This document shows positions 52,759 through 59,301 of a stretch of DNA of 64,000 bases, one piece after another (the first letter of the stretch is position 1; each line of letters opens with the position of its first letter). The DNA lies in NCBI GenBank assembly GCA_003573975.1, contig AP018533.1, positions 1 to 64,000 of the forward strand, given 5' to 3'. The position numbers were made by a program, and so were the translations under genes. Origin of the DNA: Clostridiales bacterium CCNA10. GTDB taxonomy: Bacteria; Bacillota; Clostridia; Oscillospirales; Oscillospiraceae. Below the pieces are notes generated by a model, which did not search any database, was not told where the DNA came from, and worked only from the letters and a program-made list of their open reading frames with translations.

Positions 52759-53478
52759 TCATTTGCTGTGGATCTGACGCAGGGGCTTGCGGCAGGCCTG
52801 TACCGCCCGCTCCGCCAGAACGGCCATTGCGTCTATAAAAAAGGTGGAAAGGGGATGCTGCGTGGCAAAAACGGATAATTCAGTACAGGCCAATATTGCA
52901 CAGTCGCAGCCTTGGGCGATCAGATTCTGGTGGGCAGCGGCGAACTTTTCCGGGTCGCCCAGCTTGCCTGCCTTGATGTCGTCATAGATCAGGGACATGA
53001 TCTGCCTCTGGGCCTCCGGCCCGGGGGCCAGGGGCTCCAGCCCCAGGGCAGCAAACTCCCGCTGGTAGAGACCGGTCTGGATGGTGCCGTCGGTAGCTAG
53101 GATGCCGGGCCGCTTCCGCCCCTGGCTGACCAGGAGGCGGGCGGTTTCCCGGATCATGTGGAGGATGGGGATCCCCACCTGCTCCTGGACCTGGTCCAGA
53201 AAATAATGCGCGGTATTGCAGGGGACGGCCAGTACCGTGCAGCCTGCCGCCTCCAGCAGGCGCGCGTCGTCCAGCAGCCGCTGGGAGACGGCCGCCCGGT
53301 CTGTCTCGCTGCCCAGGATGGCCCCGGTTCGGTCGGGCATATCACTATCCGAAAAGATCAGAACGGACAGGTGCTCCTGGTCGCTGTGGGCGTCGGTGCG
53401 GTCAATGATATACTGGTAAAAGGTATTGGTGGCCTGGGGGCCCATGCCGCCGATGATACCCAGTCGGTGTTCATTCAT
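52759..53478 (-). CDS. Aspartate/glutamate racemase family protein
   Basis: 239 aa, ATG at 53478 after AAGGAGAG. Begins MNEHRLGIIGGMGPQATNTFYQYII, as in PLP-independent aspartate racemases. Both catalytic Cys are present, in AVPCNTAHYF and LACTELSVF, so it should be active. Aspartate racemase is favoured over MurI by the GGMGP-AT start. It lies 38 nt before the MurE fusion and 21 nt after the flavoprotein, and would supply D-Asp for the ATP-grasp enzyme. Confidence 0.92.
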   Translation of the reverse strand: MNEHRLGIIGGMGPQATNTFYQYIIDRTDAHSDQEHLSVLIFSDSDMPDRTGAILGSETDRAAVSQRLLDDARLLEAAGCTVLAVPCNTAHYFLDQVQEQVGIPILHMIRETARLLVSQGRKRPGILATDGTIQTGLYQREFAALGLEPLAPGPEAQRQIMSLIYDDIKAGKLGDPEKFAAAHQNLIAQGCDCAILACTELSVFATQHPLSTFFIDAMAVLAERAVQACRKPLRQIHSK

Positions 53479-53499
53479 GGGGACTCTCCTTTTGTCAGT

Positions 53500-54003
53500 T
53501 CAGGGCGTGTCGGGGGCCTTTGCCCGGACCAGCTCGATGGCCTCCTTCCCGGTGAGGTGCTGGACCGTCAGCTCCGCGATGCACAGGTTGGAGAAAAAGC
53601 GGTCGATCTCCCGCTGGTGGTCGGCCTGGGACTGCTCCGGGGCGTACCGCTGGGCCAGCAGGAGCAGGGCGTTCTGCTGTTCCTTCGGATCCTCCACGAT
53701 TCGGACGGTGCCGAAGGCGATGGCACTGCGAAAATAGGTGGTGTACTCCCGGGAAACCACCTGGTCCTGGTCCACCACGCAGAAGGAGGCCTTGGGGCAG
53801 GCGCGGACAGCGTCCAGCTTGTGCCCGCTGCGGGCCCAGTGGAAATAGAGCTTCCCATCGTGATAGACATAGCTCAGGGGTACGCCGTAGGGGTAGCCTT
53901 CGTCTCCCAGGACAGACAGGACCCCGGAGGTGCCCCGGCTCAGGACGGCCTCCGCCTCCTCCCGGGTCAGCTGCTGTCTGCTGCGGCGCATTTCACGGAA
54001 CAT
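53500..54003 (-). CDS. PNPOx-like/NimA-type flavin-binding protein
   Basis: 167 aa, 3 nt after the ATP-grasp gene. Split-barrel pattern: MRRSRQQLTREEAEAVLSRGTSGVLSVLGDEGYPYGVPLSYVYHDGKLYFHWARSGHKLDAVRACPKASFCVVD, then YTTYFRSAIAFGTVRIV. Such proteins bind FMN or F420 and some reduce nitro compounds (NimA). Its place inside a cell-wall-like operon is puzzling; it may be a redox partner or a passenger. Confidence 0.88.
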   Translation of the reverse strand: MFREMRRSRQQLTREEAEAVLSRGTSGVLSVLGDEGYPYGVPLSYVYHDGKLYFHWARSGHKLDAVRACPKASFCVVDQDQVVSREYTTYFRSAIAFGTVRIVEDPKEQQNALLLLAQRYAPEQSQADHQREIDRFFSNLCIAELTVQHLTGKEAIELVRAKAPDTP

Positions 54004-54006
54004 GGC

Positions 54007-55221
54007 TTATCCCTCCGGTTTCTGATTGTACTGCTGGAAGCGCTTCAGATTGCCCAGGTGGTTTTTCCAGATACGGAGGCGGCGCTTGAGCGCGGCGTCC
54101 TGCCCGTACACCAGGGGGTGGGAGTCCGCCCCTGCCTGGATGAGGGCCTTCATCTCCTGGTGGTAGCGCTTGGGGGTGAAGTCAAAGGCGACCTTTTTGG
54201 GCACCATCCGCCACAGGGAGCGGTTGCTGGTGATCAGGAGGGGCAGCTCACGATGCTCGATCCGGTCCTCCACCACCAGCCGGGCAATGTTGTGCCCCGC
54301 CCCGGTGACATAGTAGTTGCTCCGCCCCTGGCGGCAGTTGATCTCAAAGGCCTTGTACTTCCCGTCCCGCTGGTCGTACTTGATGTCGAAGTTGGAGAAG
54401 CCGGTGAAGTGCAGGTCCTCCAGCATGGCCTTGATCTTCAGGGAGAGGGCCTCGTCATGCTCCGTGATGATGACGGCGTGGTTGCCAATGCCGTGGGGGG
54501 AGTGCTCCTCCAGCAGGACGTGGCCCAGGCACATCAGCTTCACCTGGCCGTTTCGGTCGGAGTAGTTGGTCAGCACCCGCATATAGGTGTCGTCCCCGGG
54601 GATGAACTCCTGAAGGACCATGTGGTCGGGGTAGCCAGCGGCGTAGACCTCATCCAGGGCGGCCAGAAGCTCCTCCCAGCTCTGACAGACATAGACCTTG
54701 GCCAGCGCGTGGACCCCGGTGGCCCAGTAGGCCACGCTGTCGGCGGGCTTGGCGATGTAGGGCGGGCCAAAGGGCAGGGTGAAGTCGTGGCCCATGGACT
54801 TGTCGTAAATAAAGGTGGCGGGGTGGTCGATGCCGTACCGGTCGCACAGCTGATAGAACTTCTCCTTGTTGATCAGGGTGTCCAGCAGGGCCCCGTCGAT
54901 ATAGGGGGCGGCCACGTTGTCCGGCAGCTGGTCCTTGCAGTGGGCGGCCAGCTGCACATAGCTGTCCCCGCAGCCCAGCAGAAGGACGGTCTTGTCAGGA
55001 AACTCCTGGGCCACCGCCCGGACGTTGCGGCGGAAGGCGTCGGCGCTCTCGTTGTCCGGACAGACCCGGTAGTCCAGAATGGCGCTGCCGTGACAGGGGA
55101 AGGAGGGATACTTGCCGAAGGCGATGCTGCGCACCCCATAGGCCTCATGGAAGGCCCGGGCCACGCTGTATACGTTGATGTCGCCGCCGAAGAGCAGCGG
55201 CTGGAAGTTCAGGTCAGACAC
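54007..55221 (-). CDS. ATP-grasp ligase, D-aspartate ligase-like
   Basis: 404 aa, GTG start at 55221 after AGAAGGTG. ATP-grasp signatures: PPYIAKPADSVAYW, MVLQEFIPGDDTYMRVLTNY, MCLGHVLLEEHSPHGIGNHAVI, and the metal site KYKAFEINCRQGRSNYYV. The N-terminus QPLLFGGDINVYSVARAFHEAYG and the FIPGDD and CLGH-LLE stretches resemble, from memory, the Enterococcus faecium D-Asp ligase Aslfm, which attaches D-Asp to Lys3 of the peptidoglycan precursor and is encoded beside an aspartate racemase. The neighbouring racemase here supports the same job; a different acceptor amine remains possible. Confidence 0.85.
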   Translation of the reverse strand: MSDLNFQPLLFGGDINVYSVARAFHEAYGVRSIAFGKYPSFPCHGSAILDYRVCPDNESADAFRRNVRAVAQEFPDKTVLLLGCGDSYVQLAAHCKDQLPDNVAAPYIDGALLDTLINKEKFYQLCDRYGIDHPATFIYDKSMGHDFTLPFGPPYIAKPADSVAYWATGVHALAKVYVCQSWEELLAALDEVYAAGYPDHMVLQEFIPGDDTYMRVLTNYSDRNGQVKLMCLGHVLLEEHSPHGIGNHAVIITEHDEALSLKIKAMLEDLHFTGFSNFDIKYDQRDGKYKAFEINCRQGRSNYYVTGAGHNIARLVVEDRIEHRELPLLITSNRSLWRMVPKKVAFDFTPKRYHQEMKALIQAGADSHPLVYGQDAALKRRLRIWKNHLGNLKRFQQYNQKPEG

Positions 55222-55241
55222 TGTAAAACACCTTCTTGGTT

Positions 55242-55307
55242 GAGTTAGGAGTTAGGAATTAGGAATTGGAAATTTTGGGAGCGCGCCGCAATTCCTCATT
55301 CCTGATT
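55242..55307. repeat. AATTAGGA-type repeat with inverted partner
   Basis: GAGTTAGGAGTTAGGAATTAGGAATT-type sequence (55242-55267, four copies of the 7-8 bp unit) faces AATTCCTCATTCCT (55290-55303), so it can fold on itself. The same unit follows gyrB at 7043-7078. It separates the two first genes of the operon. Confidence 0.75.
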
Positions 55308-55314
55308 GACCCCG

Positions 55315-56382
55315 TTACCGGTATTCGATCTGGAAGCCCCGGGCGTACAGGGGGTCCAGCTCAAAGACAGCCGGGTCCCCGGCGGAGCACTTCACGTCGG
55401 TGACGTTGAGGATGGTCTCGGTGGCGCCGATGCTGCCGATGATCTTCACCCGCTGTTCCCCCAGGCGGACGGTGCGGTTCCGGTTTTTCTTCCACTGCCG
55501 CCAGAGGGCCGGCAGGCCGGAGTCCCGGGGGCGGTCCACTCCGAAGCCGTTCTGGTAGCCCACCGGGAGGACTGCCACCCGGGTGGGCCGCTTCAGCGCA
55601 GTGAGCCTGTCCGCCCCTACGGTGTGCCCCTTGGGCAGCCAGCGGACCTCGGCCAGAGGGGCCTCTCCGAAGCCCACGGGGCGCAGCCCGTCCCCCTGGC
55701 TCCGGCGGCACCGGCCCAGCAGGACGGAGCCGGCCCGCACCGCGTCCAGCCGGGCCTCGTCGAAGTGCATCAGGGCATAGGAGCCGGCGGCGTGGACGGT
55801 GCCCGTCTCAAAGCCGGCGGCATGGATGGCGTCCAGCACCTGGCGGAACTGCCGGAGCTGTGCGCCCACCTCCGGGCCCTTGGGGGACACGGCGTGGAGC
55901 TGGGTGTAGATGCCGGAAAGGGCCACGTTGGGCAGCGAGCGGTAGGCCAGCAGGATCTTCTCCGGCTCCCCAATCAGAAAGCCGCCGAAGCCCATGCCGG
56001 TGTCCACCTGGATGTGGGCCTCCGCAACGGTGGAGCGGTTCTCCGCCACCGCGTTCAGGGCCAGTCCGGTATCCACTGAGGAGATGGTGCACACCACGTT
56101 CAGGTCCACCAGCCGCTCCAGCTCCTCCCGGTCCACCGTGGCCCGAAGCATCAGGAGCTCCTCGTCCTCAAAGCCGGCCTCCCGCAGGGCCTGGGCCTCC
56201 TCCACCGTGCCCACGGCAAAGCGGCTGATCCCCTCGTCCCGGATCAGGCGGGCCAGCTCCGTCAGACCGGCGCCCCCGCCGTCTCCGGTGAGCACGCCAT
56301 ACAGTGCCGCGCCCCTGGCGCGCTCCTTGATGACCGCCATGTTGGCGCGGACGGCGGCTTTCTCAATGATCAGCTTGCGCAT
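55315..56382 (-). CDS. Alanine-racemase-fold protein lacking catalytic residues
   Basis: 355 aa from the ATG at 56382 (after GAAGGGAG). Alanine racemase family by layout: FAVGTVEEAQALREAGF, HIQVDTGMGFGGFLIG, GIYTQLHAV, HAAGSYALMHFDEARLDAVRAGSVLLGR and VLPVGYQNGF. The PLP-binding Lys of VVKADAYGHG is missing: the region reads GVLTGDGGGAG, with Thr32 in its place. The SYG Tyr of the second active-site half is also gone (HTVGADRLTA). So it should not racemise with PLP as Alr does. First gene of the operon; a regulatory or binding role is a guess. Confidence 0.88.
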   Translation of the reverse strand: MRKLIIEKAAVRANMAVIKERARGAALYGVLTGDGGGAGLTELARLIRDEGISRFAVGTVEEAQALREAGFEDEELLMLRATVDREELERLVDLNVVCTISSVDTGLALNAVAENRSTVAEAHIQVDTGMGFGGFLIGEPEKILLAYRSLPNVALSGIYTQLHAVSPKGPEVGAQLRQFRQVLDAIHAAGFETGTVHAAGSYALMHFDEARLDAVRAGSVLLGRCRRSQGDGLRPVGFGEAPLAEVRWLPKGHTVGADRLTALKRPTRVAVLPVGYQNGFGVDRPRDSGLPALWRQWKKNRNRTVRLGEQRVKIIGSIGATETILNVTDVKCSAGDPAVFELDPLYARGFQIEYR

Positions 56383-56591
56383 GGTGGATGGCTCCCTTCT
56401 GTCTGTCTCCGGGGTCCGGCCCCAACTCTTGAATATCACATTTTACCATGCTTCCGGGAAAAAGGCAATGTGGCGGGGGCGGCACGGCCGTGGAAAGGGG
56501 GAAAAAACGGGAAGGTTTACAAAAAGTTTTCAAAATCCTCCCACCCCCGGAGCGGAGGTGGCGGCAGGATGATTTTTCTGTCCCGCTTTTC

Positions 56592-56620
56592 TTGTCTCCC
56601 GGCGGAAAAAATGATACAAT
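56592..56620 (+). promoter_or_regulatory. miaB promoter
   Basis: TTGTCT (56592-56597), 17-bp spacer, TACAAT (56615-56620), 94 bp before the start. The rest of the 331-bp divergent gap (56383-56591) shows no gene; a promoter for the minus-strand operon should lie there but was not clear. Confidence 0.7.
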
Positions 56621-56713
56621 AATACGATACGAACACACACTGAGGTCCGGGCGCGCCGCCCAGGGAGTATGCCCGACCGCGGCCGTCTCAAAACCCATGT
56701 TTCGGAGGTCCAA

Positions 56714-58126
56714 ATGGAACGAATCACAACCACCATCCCGCAGGCGGAGGTAGACCGCCAGCTGCAATACTGCCGGGAGATCGCCCGGATGAACGCCGAC
56801 CGGGGGGAGGCTCCCCTGGCCTTTGTGGACACCTATGGCTGCCAGCAGAACGAGGCCGACTCCGAGCGCATCCGGGGCTATCTGCGCCAGATGGGCTATG
56901 ACTTCACCACCGATGAGGAGCAGGCCCGGATCATCGTTCTGAACACCTGCGCCATCCGGGAGCACGCCGAGCAGCGGGTGCTGGGCAACCTGGGGGCGCT
57001 GGTCCATGTGAAGCGCCGCAACCCGGAGCAGATCATCTGCCTGTGCGGCTGTATGGCCCAGGAGGCCCATGTGGCCGAGAAGGTGCGGCAGTCCTTTCGC
57101 CATGTGGACCTGGTGTTCGGCCCCCACGTTTTATGGAAATTCCCGGAGTATATCCACACCCTGCTGACCCAGCGGGGGCGGATCTTCTCCAACGCCGACG
57201 ACCCCGGCTCCATTGCCGAGGGTATCCCGGTGGTGCGGCAGGACAAGGTCAAGGCGTGGGTGTCCATCATGTATGGGTGCAACAACTTCTGTTCCTACTG
57301 CATCGTGCCCTATGTTCGGGGACGGGAGCGCTCCCGCCGGCCGGAGGACATCCTGGCCGAGGTGCGCCAGCTGGCGGAGGAGGGCTATCATGACATCACC
57401 CTGCTGGGGCAGAACGTGAACTCCTATGGGAAGGACCTGGAGGAGCCCATGGATTTTGCCGACCTGCTGGAGCAGGTGAACGCCATCCCCGGGGATTTCC
57501 TGGTCCGCTTTATGACCTCCCACCCCAAGGACGCCACCCACAAGCTGTTTGAGACCATGGCCCGGTGCGAAAAGGTGGCCCCGGTGCTCCACCTGCCCTT
57601 CCAGGCGGGGAACGACCGGGTGCTGAAGGTGATGAACCGCCGCCACACCCGGGCGCAGTATCTGGAAAAGATCCGGGATCTCAAGTCCCTCATCCCGGAC
57701 ATCGTGCTCACCTCCGACATCATCGTGGGCTTCCCGGGGGAGACCACAGAGGAGTTTGAGGACACGCTGAAGGTGCTGGAGGAGGTCCGCTTCGACGCCC
57801 TGTTCACCTTCATCTACTCCCCCCGGGTGGGCACCCCCGCCGCCAAAATGGACGACCCCATGCCCCGGGAGGAGAAGCTGGCCAACTTCAACCGCCTGGT
57901 GGCCCTCCAGGACGCCATTTCCGAGGAAAAGCACGCCGCCTACATCGGAAAGACGGTGCGCTGTCTGCTGGACGGAGTGAGCGACGACCCCCGGTATGAC
58001 CTCACCGCCCGCACCCCGGGCAACCGGCTGGTCCGGGTGACGGGGGACCGGGAGGCCCTGGGGCAGTTCCGGGATGTGAAGATCACCGGGGCCAACAAGT
58101 GGTCCCTGTTCGGAGAGCTGGCATAA
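56714..58126 (+). CDS. miaB: tRNA-2-methylthio-N6-dimethylallyladenosine synthase
   Basis: 470 aa from the ATG at 56714 after CGGAGG. Radical-SAM methylthiotransferase. N-terminal domain: FVDTYGCQQNEADSERI, LNTCAIREHAEQRVLGNLG, CLCGCMAQ (three cluster Cys). Radical-SAM motif YGCNNFCSYCIVPYVRGRERSR (CxxxCxxC). A C-terminal TRAM domain follows (GKTVRCLLDGVS...). PYVRGRERSR is the MiaB rather than MtaB/RimO form. Normal length. Confidence 0.98.
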   Translation: MERITTTIPQAEVDRQLQYCREIARMNADRGEAPLAFVDTYGCQQNEADSERIRGYLRQMGYDFTTDEEQARIIVLNTCAIREHAEQRVLGNLGALVHVKRRNPEQIICLCGCMAQEAHVAEKVRQSFRHVDLVFGPHVLWKFPEYIHTLLTQRGRIFSNADDPGSIAEGIPVVRQDKVKAWVSIMYGCNNFCSYCIVPYVRGRERSRRPEDILAEVRQLAEEGYHDITLLGQNVNSYGKDLEEPMDFADLLEQVNAIPGDFLVRFMTSHPKDATHKLFETMARCEKVAPVLHLPFQAGNDRVLKVMNRRHTRAQYLEKIRDLKSLIPDIVLTSDIIVGFPGETTEEFEDTLKVLEEVRFDALFTFIYSPRVGTPAAKMDDPMPREEKLANFNRLVALQDAISEEKHAAYIGKTVRCLLDGVSDDPRYDLTARTPGNRLVRVTGDREALGQFRDVKITGANKWSLFGELA

Positions 58127-58140
58127 CCGCCGTCCGCCGC

Positions 58141-58407
58141 TCACAGGCGGCGGGCGGCCCCCAGCTCCAGGCCCAGGGACAGGCCGGCCAGAAAGACGGC
58201 CTCCCCCTGGATGGCCTGCCGGGTGAGCTGTCCGCTCTCCAGCCGCTGGGCCAGGTCCGCGCCCTCCGGACCCAGACCCCGCAGACGGGTCAGGGCGGCC
58301 TCTACCATGCGGTCGTTGTCCGCCGCCTCCTTTTGGCTGGCCCGCAGCAGCCCGGGGATTTGGTATTCCCAGGCGTAGTCATAGAGCACCTTTTGCAGTT
58401 CTGTCAT
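58141..58407 (-). CDS. Small 88-aa protein divergent from an XRE regulator
   Basis: ATG at 58407 after GAGGTG on the minus strand. MTELQKVLYDYAWEYQIPGLLRASQKEAADNDRMVEAALTRLRGLGPEGADLAQRLESGQL...: all-helical and soluble. No family recognised. It faces the XRE gene across a long inverted repeat that covers both promoters, so the two are probably co-regulated. Confidence 0.7.
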   Translation of the reverse strand: MTELQKVLYDYAWEYQIPGLLRASQKEAADNDRMVEAALTRLRGLGPEGADLAQRLESGQLTRQAIQGEAVFLAGLSLGLELGAARRL

Positions 58408-58423
58408 ACAATACACCTCAAAA

Positions 58424-58463
58424 CGCATCTTTCTACGTCTATTATATAACGTGGAAAGATGCG
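58424..58463. promoter_or_regulatory. Perfect inverted repeat between divergent genes
   Basis: CGCATCTTTC (58424-58433) and GAAAGATGCG (58454-58463) are exact complements; the pairing continues as ACGT/ACGT after one mismatch, with an AT-rich centre CTATTATATA. It sits across the start regions of both divergent genes and is the likely operator of the XRE protein. Confidence 0.75.
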
Positions 58464-58482
58464 TGTCAAGGAGCGCTCATTC

Positions 58483-58695
58483 ATGATGACCATTTTCTCC
58501 GAACGTCTTGTGATACTGCGAAAACAGGTTGGAAAGACACAGAATGATGTGTCCAAAGAATTGAAGATCGCTCTGCGTGCCTATCAAAATTATGAATATG
58601 GCACAGCGGAGCCGCGTTTGTCCACCTTAGTCAAGCTGGCGGACTTTTACGGTGTTTCCTTGGATTATCTGGCGGGCCGGAGGGACACGCCGTAG
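58483..58695 (+). CDS. XRE-family regulator, 70 aa
   Basis: ATG at 58483 after AAGGAG (ATG at 58459 is a poorer alternative inside the inverted repeat). Almost the whole protein is one Cro/CI helix-turn-helix: FSERLVILRKQVGKTQNDVSKELKIALRAYQNYEYGTAEPRLSTLVKLADFYGVSLDYLAGRRD. Low GC compared with neighbours. Probably controls itself and the divergent 88-aa gene. Confidence 0.88.
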   Translation: MMTIFSERLVILRKQVGKTQNDVSKELKIALRAYQNYEYGTAEPRLSTLVKLADFYGVSLDYLAGRRDTP

Positions 58696-59301
58696 GGGTG
58701 GCCCCATGTGGCCGCCCGCCGGTTCTCCGCCGAGGAATGTCCCCCCACCGTCCCGTAGGGGCGGGGCTCGCCCCTCCCGTTGTCCCGTTCTGCTATGATC
58801 TGCCTGAAATGCCGTAGGGGCGGGTCTCCTGACCCGCCCGCCGATTTTCCCCCGCAGAGATTAGAGCTTGAGCAATCAGGCGCGCCCGTTTGGTCCAGCG
58901 CGGCGGCGCGTCTTAATTTCGGACCGACAGCGGCAGCGGCGTGGATGCGGGGGCAGTCGTTGTCCCTCCCGCGCCTGACAGTGTTCGGTAGCCCCCTAGA
59001 ATTGGGCCTCGTATTCTCCGGGGGACGGGGGGAGAACGAACTGGAGCCGGAGGGAACCTGTTCCCGACGGCGATGTGAGTCTCCCCCGGCGATCCTTTGG
59101 TTTCTTTCCCATCGCTGGGAAAGAAACTCGCCCCGCAGGGCGAAATCCTACGCGCAAAATGAAAGCCTTCCGGAAACCAGCGGGAGGGGCAAGCCCCTCC
59201 CCTACGGGACGGTGGGGGGACATTCCCCGGCGGAGAACAGGCAGGCGGCCACATAGGACCGCCGTCCCGATGAAGAGAAGAGAAAGAGAGTTGGTGACCC
59301 C
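58696..59301. other. Non-coding repeat block before mutS
   Basis: 606 bp without a credible gene. It contains GTAGGGG palindromes at 58692-58722 and 58755-58779 and the element at 58814-59204, and ends in the mutS ribosome site. The block shares three separate modules with 14225-15013. Confidence 0.7.
58814..59204 (+). repeat. MITE-like dispersed element, copy 2
   Basis: Left end GTAGGGGCGGGTCTCCTGAC, right end GGGGCAAGCCCCTCCCCTAC. Inside are the module GCAGAGATTAGAGCTTGAGC...GGTCCAG (58854-58898; compare 14928-14971) and, inverted relative to copy 1, the 135-bp segment 59020-59154 with the TTTCTTTCCCATCGCTGGGA hairpin. No transposase frame. Confidence 0.75.

Noticed and set aside
53158..55248. 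696-codon plus-strand frame over the ATP-grasp and racemase genes
   Set aside because: The minus-strand frames carry clear family motifs; the plus frame is compositional shadow.
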